A DNA stretch of 12,606 bases from Coxiellaceae bacterium (lineage in GTDB: Bacteria; Pseudomonadota; Gammaproteobacteria; Coxiellales; Coxiellaceae). Below, in pieces: positions 1-5,937 of this stretch. A model generated the notes under the pieces. The model had not been told where the DNA came from. It saw nothing but the letters and a program-made list of their open reading frames with translations, and did not search any database. The stretch is taken from positions 1-12,606 of the forward strand of contig JABABH010000136.1 in assembly GCA_014238325.1 (NCBI GenBank), read 5' to 3'. The first letter of the stretch is position 1. Each line of letters starts with the position of its first letter. The translations under genes were made by a program, and so were the position numbers.

Positions 1-292
1 AGGGTTTGCTGCGGCTAAAACTTATGATTTAGAAGTGTGGATGCCAGGGCAAAATCGGTATCGCGAAATCTCTTCTTGTAGCAATTGTGAAGATTTTCAA
101 GCTAGGCGTATGCGTATGCGTTTTCGAGATGCTGAATCGGGCCAATCTGAATATGTGCATACTTTGAATGGATCAGCCTTAGCAGTTGGACGTGCCTTTA
201 TTGCGGTGATTGAGAATTATCAGGAAGAAGATGGGCGCATCCGTATCCCAGTCATATTGCAGCCTTATATGAAGGGGCTTGAATACTTTTAG
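1..292 (+). CDS. serS: Seryl-tRNA synthetase, C-terminal end (partial)
   Basis: The gene enters from the left edge, read in the frame starting at base 2, and stops with TAG at 290-292, so about the last 96 residues are visible. SerS is the cytoplasmic class II aminoacyl-tRNA synthetase that charges tRNA-Ser. The visible part carries the class II core: the stretch AAKTYDLEVWMPGQ, the motif REISSCSNCEDFQARRM (motif 2-to-3 region), and the motif 3 sequence NGSALAVGR followed by the ending RPYMKGLEYF-type tail (here QPYMKGLEYF). These are near-identical in kind to the E. coli enzyme, and the C-terminus ends at the usual place, so the gene looks intact at this end. It converges on the L,D-transpeptidase-like gene. 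A tRNA-Ser gene lies about 1.1 kb downstream, which may be coincidence. The identification is secure. Confidence 0.96.
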   Translation, partial: GFAAAKTYDLEVWMPGQNRYREISSCSNCEDFQARRMRMRFRDAESGQSEYVHTLNGSALAVGRAFIAVIENYQEEDGRIRIPVILQPYMKGLEYF

Positions 293-327
293 AAGAAAGA
301 GACTTGGACGAGACCGTATGTTTGGCA

Positions 328-361
328 GATAAAAGAAGCGCGGATAGAGGTCCATCCGCGC
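328..361 (-). terminator. Rho-independent terminator for the L,D-transpeptidase-like gene
   Basis: A perfect 8-bp stem pairs 338-345 (GCGCGGAT) with 354-361 (ATCCGCGC) around an 8-base loop. Read on the minus strand the stem is followed by TTCTTTTAT, a typical U-tract. On the plus strand the downstream flank is CCCC-rich, so the terminator serves the minus-strand gene ending at 398 and not serS. Confidence 0.75.
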
Positions 362-397
362 CCCAGAGGTATTAACCTTGACTGTATTTATGAAAGA

Positions 398-1048
398 TTA
401 GGCAAAATCTGGATCATGCCTTAGGGCCTTAGTATAGGCAAATACAAAACTGCCGCCTCCAATGGTTTTGAAAATTTTGCTAGCATCACGGGGAGCAATG
501 GCGAAACATCCCCAGCTACGGCCCAATCGTCCTGCTCGTCTTAAAAAAGCAGGGGTGGCGTAAGCAGAGCGGTGGAACACGATATCTCGAACACGGACGT
601 GATTATTGAGGCCTTTTTCTATACCGTCTATTCTGACGGATAATCCGTATTTCCCGTAATAATTCTCGCTAGCAATCATGGCACCGACGGAAGATTCGTG
701 TGAATTGATCACATTGGAAAAGTGTCTGGCATAGAGCCCTCCGCTATTGTGCCCGTGTGTCACGAGTTCCGTGTACAATAGGTTGGGTTTATGGCGCATA
801 TCGATGACCCATAGTCGTTTTTGATTAGAAGGCTTATCAAAGTCTACTAAAGTCATAATGTGTTTTTTGACCTTGCCTTCGGATTCTGCCCATTTATAAG
901 CTTTAAGTGATGTTCTGAGCGCATTGGCATTGACCCCTTCATGGACAAGTCTTCGAAAATTCTTTGGGCTCATGGTCTGCCCATAGGCTGCAGAGACCGC
1001 TAAAGATGCAAGTGATGTGGTTAATAAGGTGAATAATAATTTGATCAT
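398..1048 (-). CDS. Secreted murein L,D-transpeptidase-like protein, YkuD_2 family
   Basis: The 216-residue protein begins with a clear signal peptide: MIKLL, a hydrophobic stretch, and a probable cleavage near residue 23 (AYG/Q). It should therefore act in the periplasm. The mature part matches the YkuD_2 (PF13645) catalytic-domain family: the strand RLWVIDM (79-84), THGHNSGGLYARHFSN (97-112), SENYYGKYGLSVRIDG (127-142), a conserved His in DIVFH (H159) and the catalytic-Cys motif GRSWGC (C181). YkuD enzymes make 3-3 cross-links or attach lipoproteins to peptidoglycan; the role of YkuD_2 members is poorly defined. The residue after the Cys is Phe, where I recall Pro being usual. The ATG at 1048 has a strong AGGAGG (1057-1062 complement) 8 bases upstream. 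It stands alone, with its own terminator at 328-361. Family identity is good; the exact reaction is not shown. Confidence 0.85.
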   Translation of the reverse strand: MIKLLFTLLTTSLASLAVSAAYGQTMSPKNFRRLVHEGVNANALRTSLKAYKWAESEGKVKKHIMTLVDFDKPSNQKRLWVIDMRHKPNLLYTELVTHGHNSGGLYARHFSNVINSHESSVGAMIASENYYGKYGLSVRIDGIEKGLNNHVRVRDIVFHRSAYATPAFLRRAGRLGRSWGCFAIAPRDASKIFKTIGGGSFVFAYTKALRHDPDFA

Positions 1049-1193
1049 ATGAAATACCTCCTACTTTCTTGAGATCGATCTTCCTCCACACACTGATGGC
1101 CCTGCCGTGGTGATATGAATGGCAGATGGCGATTGAGCTAGTGATTCCTACTAGGTGTGTCGTTGTGACGGCTTGAAGGAAGAGCATAGAACC

Positions 1194-1222
1194 ATCCTAC
1201 ACTATTTCCTATAATTTGTCTA
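1194..1222 (-). promoter_or_regulatory. Candidate sigma70 promoter for the L,D-transpeptidase-like gene
   Basis: On the minus strand TAGACA (1217-1222) and TAGGAT (1194-1199) are separated by 17 bases, a fair match to -35/-10 consensus in an AT-rich stretch. It would give a 5' untranslated leader of about 140 bases before the ATG at 1048. The assignment rests on sequence match alone. Confidence 0.35.
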
Positions 1223-1391
1223 GTTTTTGAACAATAATAGTGTTTTTAAAGGTGGAATGGGGCATGAAATTATATGATAATTCATTGATTTTAAAAAGAA
1301 AAATAAGAATAGTTAGTGTTTTATGAGATCAGGGGGGTGAGCACTAGGCTCGCGCTTAAAAAAATGAAGAGCATTCTAAGAGTTTTGGCCT

Positions 1392-1397
1392 TATAAT
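1392..1397 (+). promoter_or_regulatory. -10 element of the tRNA-Ser promoter
   Basis: A perfect TATAAT lies 13 bases upstream of the mature tRNA 5' end, followed by the GC-rich GCTCGG. In enterobacteria a GC-rich discriminator after the -10 is typical of stringently controlled stable-RNA promoters. No good -35 hexamer is visible at the right distance, so only the -10 is called. Confidence 0.5.
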
Positions 1398-1410
1398 GCT
1401 CGGTTATGAT

Positions 1411-1499
1411 GGAGAGATGGCAGAGCGGTTGAATGCGACGGTCTTGAAAACCGTTGAGGTGAACAGCCTCCCAGGGTTCGAATCCCTGTCTCTCCGCCA
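1411..1499 (+). tRNA. tRNA-Ser (anticodon UGA)
   Basis: All arms fold. The acceptor stem GGAGAGA (1411-1417) pairs with TCTCTCC (1489-1495), followed by discriminator G and an encoded CCA (1497-1499). The anticodon stem is ACGGT/ACCGT with loop CTTGAAA, giving anticodon TGA at 1445-1447. There is a long class II variable arm (GAGG...CCTC), typical of serine tRNAs, and a T-arm CAGGG-TTCGAAT-CCCTG. It reads UCA and, by wobble, other UCN codons. The gene sits 62 bases upstream of the uvrY start on the same strand. No GC-rich terminator hairpin separates them, only a T7 run at 1536-1542, so read-through into uvrY is possible. Confidence 0.97.
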
Positions 1500-1561
1500 T
1501 CGGATTGCCTATGCTACCCGAAAATTTAGTATACGTTTTTTTGATGGGGATAATTTTAGGA

Positions 1562-2224
1562 ATGATAAATATTGTTTTGGTCGATGACCACCATATCGTT
1601 CGGGCAGGGTTAAAAAGAATATTAAGTGAAGTATCTGATTTCAAGGTGTTAGGCGAAGCAGCAACGGCTGAGGAAGCCTTGTCGCTCGTCCGACGATTGA
1701 AACCACATGTGGTGCTCATGGATATTAAAATGCCTGGTATGGGGGGGATTGAGGCTACTCGAAAATTATTAATGCAACATGCCTGCAAGGTCATTATTCT
1801 GACTTCTTGTAATAATGATTTGTACCCGCAAAAATTATTAAAGGTGGGGGCAGTCGGATACGTCACGAAAGCTGGTAGCTTGAAAGAAATGGTGCGGGCT
1901 ATTCGCGCGGTCAATACAGGGCAGCGATATATCAGCCCAGAGATTGCGAGCCGTTTGGTTCTCAATCAGCTGGATGAACATGGTTACGATGGATCCTTTA
2001 AGCTCTTATCGGGCCGTGAATTGCAAGTTGTTTTGATGATCGTCAATGGTATGAGTGTGCACGATATTGCGGAACAACTGTCTTTGAGTACGAAGACCAT
2101 CAATGGTTATCGCTATAAAATTTTTGAAAAATTATCCGTGCGTAACGATGTTGAACTCACCTTATTAGCTGTTTTGCACCGGCTAATTGATCCAGTAGAT
2201 TTTAGCCCTAAAGGGCATAAATAA
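1562..2224 (+). CDS. uvrY: Response regulator UvrY/GacA/LetA (NarL/LuxR type)
   Basis: The 220-residue protein is a two-component response regulator of the UvrY/SirA/GacA/LetA family (E. coli UvrY is 218). The receiver domain (about 1-120) has the acidic pair D8 D9, phospho-acceptor D54 in VVLMDIKMPG, a conserved T81 and K103. The LuxR-type helix-turn-helix (about 148-210) contains LSGRELQVVLMIVNG and LSTKTINGYRYKIFEKL. In relatives it is phosphorylated by BarA/GacS/LetS and activates CsrB/RsmZ-type small RNAs that titrate CsrA, switching growth phase, virulence or motility. I chose ATG 1562 because it yields the family's usual MINIVLVDDH start; in-frame upstream starts (1505, 1544) would add residues absent from relatives. 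A GGGGA about 11 bases upstream is the likely ribosome site. uvrC follows after 56 bases on the same strand, the classical arrangement. No barA-like kinase is in the window. Confidence 0.95.
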   Translation: MINIVLVDDHHIVRAGLKRILSEVSDFKVLGEAATAEEALSLVRRLKPHVVLMDIKMPGMGGIEATRKLLMQHACKVIILTSCNNDLYPQKLLKVGAVGYVTKAGSLKEMVRAIRAVNTGQRYISPEIASRLVLNQLDEHGYDGSFKLLSGRELQVVLMIVNGMSVHDIAEQLSLSTKTINGYRYKIFEKLSVRNDVELTLLAVLHRLIDPVDFSPKGHK

Positions 2225-2280
2225 GGTCGTCGTATGCATAGGATGCTGAGAGATTAGCTCAAATTCAAGGATGTTGGGTA

Positions 2281-4107
2281 TTGGTTATGCAAAATGATTA
2301 TCGTCATTTTATTGCGACATTGTCCACCAAGCCTGGTATTTATCAAATGATCGATGCAAAAAAACGGGTCATTTATGTGGGTAAAGCACGTAATTTGCAA
2401 AAGCGCGTGGCGCAGTATTTTCACAAAAATTTGTCCCATAAGAATCGTGTGATGATGCAACAAGTACATCATATTGAAACGATCATGACGCAGCATGAAA
2501 ATGAGGCTTTATTGTTAGAAGCCAACTTAATCAAAAAGTGGAAGCCTAAATATAATATCTTATTGCGGGATGATAAATCCTATCCTTATTTGTATTTAAG
2601 CTTAGAGCATCCGTTTCCACGTTTAGATCTCCATCGAGGTAGTACTCAAAAACCTGGTCGTTATTTCGGCCCTTATCCCAATGCAAAATCTATTCGAGAG
2701 AGTTTAAATCTGATTCAAAAGCTTTTTAAATTACGGCAGTGTAACGATGTATTTTTTTCAAATCGAACACGTCCCTGTTTGCAATATCAGATTAAACGTT
2801 GTACGGCCCCTTGTGTGGGCTACGTGGATCAACCGCAGTATGCTCAGCAAGTAGAAGATACGATCTTATTTTTGGAAGGGAAAGATGATGACATTATTCT
2901 TAGGTTGACAGCGAGAATGCAAAAGGCAGCAGATAGTTTAGATTATCTGCAAGCAGCTCATTACCGAAATCATATTGCTCAGTTGCGGCAATTACAGCAA
3001 CATCAGATCGTGGCCTCTCCTCAGGGCAGTCTGGATATTATTGGTGCAAGCCAGCAACACCAAACTTTGTGTGTGTTGTTTTTATGGATTCGTGCAGGTC
3101 GTATGATTGGGAGTAAGCCTTTTTTCTTGCACTTACCCCGAGAAGTATCGCTTCCTGAGGCTTTCAATGAATTTCTACCGCAATATTATCTGAATAGAAC
3201 ACATCAGCAGGATAGCCCTCCTATCATTGCGACCACCTTTCGCATGCATGATCGTGAGTGGATGGAAAATTCCTTAGCTACAGCAGTTCAGCATCCGTTG
3301 AAGATTATCGACGAGATACAAAAGCCTTATAAGCTCTGGCAGCATATGGCTGAGATGAATGCAGAACAAGCGATACGTGAGCATTTGGCAGGCTATCACG
3401 CTGTAGTAGGGCAATTAGAGGCATTGCAGTCTGCGATAGCATGGCCTGATGTCATCTCACGCATTGAATGTTTTGATATCAGTCATACTATGGGAGAAGC
3501 CGCTATAGGTTCATGCGTTGTTTTTGGAAAGGAAGGTTTGCTTAAGCGAGAATATCGTCGTTTTTCTATGACGGGTATCACTCCTGGAGACGATTATGCT
3601 GCGATCAGGCAAGTAGTTGAGCGTCGATATACTCGTCTCAAATCAGAAGATGGACCTATTCCTGATCTTATATTCGTGGATGGGGGATTAGGCCAGTTAA
3701 AAGAGGCATCTGCTGTCTTAGCTGGGTTGCAGCTTACAGGATATGGGTTGATAGCTATATCAAAAGGAGAAAAGAGAAAGCCAGGATTAGAAACCCTATG
3801 GATAAAGGGACGTCGGTTGCCTCTGCACCTAGCGTCTGATGATCCTGCACTACATCTGATACAAAAGATTCGTGATGAGGCGCATCGTTTTGCGATTACG
3901 GCTCACCGTGCTAAGCGCCATAAAAAAAGAGTGGAGTCTCCATTGCAGGCGATCGCAGGCATTGGTATGAAACGACGTCAAAGTTTATTGCATTATTTTG
4001 GTGGGTTACAAGCCCTGCAACAGGCGAGCACAGAAGAAATCAGACGTGTACCTGGCATCAGCGAGGCATTAGCTCAGCTTATTTATCACAGCTTACATGG
4101 AAAATAG
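2281..4107 (+). CDS. uvrC: UvrABC excinuclease subunit C
   Basis: The 608-residue protein is full length (E. coli UvrC 610). UvrC makes both incisions around UvrB-marked DNA lesions in nucleotide excision repair. The N-terminal GIY-YIG nuclease (about 15-95) has PGIY (Y21), VIYVGKA (Y32), R42 and E80 in ENEALLLE, for the 3' cut. Next come a Cys-containing segment (RQCNDVFF, RPCLQYQIKRCTAPC), a UVR/UvrB-binding region near 200-240, and an RNase H-like 5' nuclease retaining the Asp residues in ECFDISHTMG, GITPGDDYAAI and FVDGGLGQ plus the His in DEAHRF. A C-terminal double helix-hairpin-helix (GIGMKRRQSLL, VPGISEALAQ) completes it. The start is TTG 2281: AAGGA at 2267-2271 sits 9 bases upstream, whereas ATG 2287 would be 15 bases from it. 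It is probably cotranscribed with uvrY. Its usual partner pgsA lies 1.8 kb away in the opposite orientation. No strong terminator is visible after the stop. Confidence 0.97.
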   Translation: MVMQNDYRHFIATLSTKPGIYQMIDAKKRVIYVGKARNLQKRVAQYFHKNLSHKNRVMMQQVHHIETIMTQHENEALLLEANLIKKWKPKYNILLRDDKSYPYLYLSLEHPFPRLDLHRGSTQKPGRYFGPYPNAKSIRESLNLIQKLFKLRQCNDVFFSNRTRPCLQYQIKRCTAPCVGYVDQPQYAQQVEDTILFLEGKDDDIILRLTARMQKAADSLDYLQAAHYRNHIAQLRQLQQHQIVASPQGSLDIIGASQQHQTLCVLFLWIRAGRMIGSKPFFLHLPREVSLPEAFNEFLPQYYLNRTHQQDSPPIIATTFRMHDREWMENSLATAVQHPLKIIDEIQKPYKLWQHMAEMNAEQAIREHLAGYHAVVGQLEALQSAIAWPDVISRIECFDISHTMGEAAIGSCVVFGKEGLLKREYRRFSMTGITPGDDYAAIRQVVERRYTRLKSEDGPIPDLIFVDGGLGQLKEASAVLAGLQLTGYGLIAISKGEKRKPGLETLWIKGRRLPLHLASDDPALHLIQKIRDEAHRFAITAHRAKRHKKRVESPLQAIAGIGMKRRQSLLHYFGGLQALQQASTEEIRRVPGISEALAQLIYHSLHGK

Positions 4108-4155
4108 CAGACTGTCATTGAGGGAGAAACAAAAACCTCGATGGATAGCAACCAT

Positions 4156-4241
4156 TGGTGCCCGGAGCCAGACTCGAACTGGCACGAGGTAACCCTCGAG
4201 GGATTTTAAGTCCCTTGCGTCTACCGTTCCGCCACCCGGGC
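4156..4241 (-). tRNA. leuZ: tRNA-Leu (anticodon UAA)
   Basis: On the minus strand acceptor GCCCGGG (from 4241) pairs with TCCGGGC, with one G-U pair. Discriminator A and an encoded CCA (4156-4158) follow. The anticodon stem AGGGA/TCCCT holds loop CTTAAAA, giving TAA (4206-4208 complement). A class II variable arm (CGAGGGTTACCTCG) and a normal T-arm are present. It reads UUA/UUG and is the counterpart of E. coli leuZ, which has the same anticodon and neighbours. It is last in the Gly-Cys-Leu cluster. A weak ATGG/CCAT hairpin and a T-rich tract (minus strand, 4135 to 4126) just after the gene might end transcription, but the stem is poor. Confidence 0.96.
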
Positions 4242-4265
4242 TATTATCGTCGTTATAGTGTGAGC

Positions 4266-4339
4266 TGGAGGCTGGGGTCGGAATTGAACCGACGTCTACG
4301 GCTTTGCAGGCCGCTGCATAACCCCTTTGCTACCCCGCC
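4266..4339 (-). tRNA. cysT: tRNA-Cys (anticodon GCA)
   Basis: The minus-strand gene starts with GGCGGGG at 4339 and ends in CCA at 4266-4268 with the U discriminator typical of tRNA-Cys. Anticodon stem GCGGC/GCCGT with loop CTGCAAA gives GCA (4315-4317 complement). The T-arm is GTCGG-TTCAATT-CCGAC. The acceptor stem GGCGGGG against CCCAGCC has one G4-A69 mismatch; the other six pairs are Watson-Crick. The order Gly-Cys-Leu matches E. coli glyW-cysT-leuZ. It is 24 bases from tRNA-Leu and 34 from tRNA-Gly, so a single processed transcript is likely. Confidence 0.95.
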
Positions 4340-4373
4340 AATATCATCTATGCTCGCTACCTATGCGTTACCA

Positions 4374-4448
4374 TGGAGCGGGAAACGAGATTCGAACTCG
4401 CGACCCCAACCTTGGCAAGGTTGTGCTCTACCACTGAGCTATTCCCGC
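4374..4448 (-). tRNA. glyW: tRNA-Gly (anticodon GCC)
   Basis: Acceptor GCGGGAA (from 4448) pairs fully with TTCCCGC. Discriminator U and encoded CCA lie at 4374-4377. The anticodon loop contains GCC (4414-4416 complement) and reads GGU/GGC. The sequence matches E. coli glyW along its length as I remember it. It is the first gene of the minus-strand Gly-Cys-Leu cluster; a hairpin-like sequence lies 15 to 36 bases upstream (4463-4484). Confidence 0.97.
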
Positions 4449-4462
4449 TAATACTTTAAAGT

Positions 4463-4484
4463 GTGGACAGAATCCATTCTCCAC
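4463..4484 (-). other. Imperfect inverted repeat between the Rpn gene and the tRNA cluster
   Basis: GTGG (4463-4466) pairs with CCAC (4481-4484), and AGAAT (4469-4473) pairs with ATTCT (4476-4480), leaving a 2-base bulge and a 2-base loop. It lies just upstream of tRNA-Gly in the 215 bases between the Rpn stop and the tRNA. It could be a weak terminator for the Rpn gene or a leader structure. No convincing -35/-10 for the tRNA operon was found beside it. Confidence 0.3.
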
Positions 4485-4663
4485 TAACGATTCAGACTAC
4501 TGCGCAAGCTCGCTTTCTGTGCGAGTATCGATCTGCATTTCATCCAGTGGTTATTATTGCTGTTCATCTGATATTGTCAAGTGAGAGTTGTATTTATGTC
4601 AGGGCTATCCCATTCAAATTTTTTCACGAGGTTGAGTTGAGAATTTTTTCACCAGATGCTGGC

Positions 4664-5722
4664 TTAATCTTGATATTGAACCAAGTGTTCAATCTCTTTC
4701 AAGGAGAGATCTGTCACCTTCGAGACAAACCGTGGATCAGCTCCTTGCGCCAACATATTCTGCGCAATTTTCTGCTGAGCTTTCATTTCACCTTCAGAGC
4801 GACCTTCAGCGCGACCTTTGTTCAGGCCAATCCTCTCACCTTCAGAGCGACCTTCAGAGCGACCTTCAGAGCGACCTTCAGCACGACCTTTGCTCAGTCC
4901 GATTCTCTCACCTTTAGAGCGACCCTCAATGATACCTTTTTGGAACCCAGTTTGTTCGAGTTTTTCGGCGAGTGACATGATTTCTTCTCCCAGTGAAGCG
5001 GATACTTGGCTACTGATCATTTTAGCGACTTCCGCAGGATTTTCAAGATTCGATTGAAAGACATAGGCTAAGCTAGCTGAAACATATTCCTGAGCACCTG
5101 CCAGATACAAGCGTATGAAGAATGGGATGGATTCCTTGACAATCCTCGTAAAATTGGGTTTGCCGATGTGCTTTTGAAGGTAGGCTAGCATACCTAACCA
5201 GTGAAAGCCTTTCAGCTCTTCATCCGGAATCTGAGAGAGATCCACTAAAGCAAAGGGTTTCAGGAAGACCTGCTTGGCCAGATCACCTTGATCGCCAAAT
5301 AAGTCAAAGAAATCCATGGAGTAAGGATAAGGTGTGTCTCCATTATAAAACACGAGGGGAACGACGACGGGCAGTCTCTTCGACTGCTTTTGTTTTAAAT
5401 GGTACTCCATGATCCGTAACATATAGCGCATGAGTCGATAGGGCATCATCTTGTCAGGCTTTTTTTGATGTTCGACCAGTACATATAAATATCCCTTTTT
5501 CTGATGGCATTGGACTTCATACAAAATATCCGCTATCGATGCCCCTAAGGATTCATCAACAAAACTACTGTCTTGTAATTGCAGGGTCTTTAAATTGACG
5601 ATCTCCGCTATCTCTTTGGGCAAGTATGCTTCAAAAAATTCTGTTGCTACTCGCACATCAGACATCGCAAAACGGAAATATTTATCATGAGGATTGTGAA
5701 GCTTTTTCATAAAAAATGACAC
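4664..5722 (-). CDS. Rpn-family recombination-promoting nuclease / PD-(D/E)XK putative transposase
   Basis: The 352-residue protein belongs to the Rpn/Transposase_31-type family (PF04754-like). Seen in it are the N-terminal MKKLHNPHDKYFRFAM and AYLPKEI, a PD-(D/E)XK-type core with D65 in IADILYE and E84/Q86 in YVLVEHQ, and the family signature VPLVFYNG with PYPYSMDFFDLF (121-142). E. coli Rpn proteins are DNA endonucleases that promote RecA-independent recombination. They are found in families but not within inverted-repeat-bounded transposons. The C-terminal half ends with low-complexity charged repeats (about 265-312), common in the family. The start is GTG 5722, or ATG 5710 giving 348 residues; neither has a well-placed ribosome site (GGGAG is 13 bases before the GTG). 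It separates pgsA from the tRNA cluster, and a remnant of a related copy lies directly upstream. The reading frame is intact. Confidence 0.85.
   Translation of the reverse strand: MSFFMKKLHNPHDKYFRFAMSDVRVATEFFEAYLPKEIAEIVNLKTLQLQDSSFVDESLGASIADILYEVQCHQKKGYLYVLVEHQKKPDKMMPYRLMRYMLRIMEYHLKQKQSKRLPVVVPLVFYNGDTPYPYSMDFFDLFGDQGDLAKQVFLKPFALVDLSQIPDEELKGFHWLGMLAYLQKHIGKPNFTRIVKESIPFFIRLYLAGAQEYVSASLAYVFQSNLENPAEVAKMISSQVSASLGEEIMSLAEKLEQTGFQKGIIEGRSKGERIGLSKGRAEGRSEGRSEGRSEGERIGLNKGRAEGRSEGEMKAQQKIAQNMLAQGADPRFVSKVTDLSLKEIEHLVQYQD
4790..4925 (-). repeat. 12-base tandem repeats coding the Ser-Glu-Gly-Arg tail of the Rpn protein
   Basis: A 12-base unit (plus strand CTTCAGAGCGAC; coding TCTGAAGGTCGC, Ser-Glu-Gly-Arg) recurs, with three near-perfect copies in tandem around 4850-4885 and diverged copies outside. 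A larger block coding GERIGLxKGRAEGRSEG occurs twice; for example CCTTCAGAGCGACC begins at 4791 and again at 4863, offset 72 bases or six units. The units keep the frame, so copy-number change by slippage would lengthen or shorten the tail without breaking the gene. Confidence 0.85.
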
Positions 5723-5749
5723 ATCAAGGCGTTATCTCCCATGATCAAT

Positions 5750-5855
5750 AGATGCTGGTTTAATCTTGAATTTATCATGCAATCTTTGTTTAAGCGAATA
5801 CTTTAGCGCCAATAATTGTAGCTACTTCCACAGGACGTTCAATACCGGGAAATAA
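5750..5855 (-). pseudogene. Remnant of a second Rpn-type gene (C-terminal fragments)
   Basis: The stretch 5750-5769 (AGATGCTGGTTTAATCTTGA) matches 4654-4673, the end and stop region of the intact Rpn gene, at 19 of 20 bases. Further along, minus-strand codons near 5800-5850 read IERPVEVATIIGAKVFA, which aligns with LENPAEVAKMISSQVSA of the intact protein (residues about 226-242). Preceding residues LYLFPG align with AYVFQSN. The repeat-rich segment between these two parts is missing, and stops break the frame. It is therefore a decayed copy lying in tandem, same strand, just upstream of the intact gene. The rest of 5723-5937 (to the pgsA stop) shows nothing else I recognise. Confidence 0.7.
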
Positions 5856-5937
5856 ATAAAGCTTTCAGATTAAAAATCGTATAGTGGATAATAGGCCCTA
5901 TGCTCATGCAGGAATTTTAATGGGATAGCTCTGAGGA

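Noticed and set aside
939..1187. 82-residue minus-strand open frame
   Set aside because: It overlaps the start and signal peptide region of the L,D-transpeptidase-like gene on the same strand in another frame and has no recognisable content.
1321..1965. 214-residue minus-strand open frame
   Set aside because: It runs through the tRNA-Ser gene and antisense to uvrY; no motif or ribosome site supports it.
4126..4155. Terminator after tRNA-Leu (minus strand)
   Set aside because: A T-rich tract is present but the only stem before it is four base pairs (ATGG/CCAT), too weak to list as a feature.
4790..4925. Regular short repeats resembling a CRISPR array
   Set aside because: The units are contiguous 12-mers without unique spacers and code in frame within the Rpn gene.
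4463..4975. Long plus-strand open frame with repeated Thr-Phe-Arg-Ala residues
   Set aside because: It is antisense to the Rpn gene, and its repeats are just the reverse complement of the Ser-Glu-Gly-Arg coding units; the Rpn frame has family motifs and this one has none.
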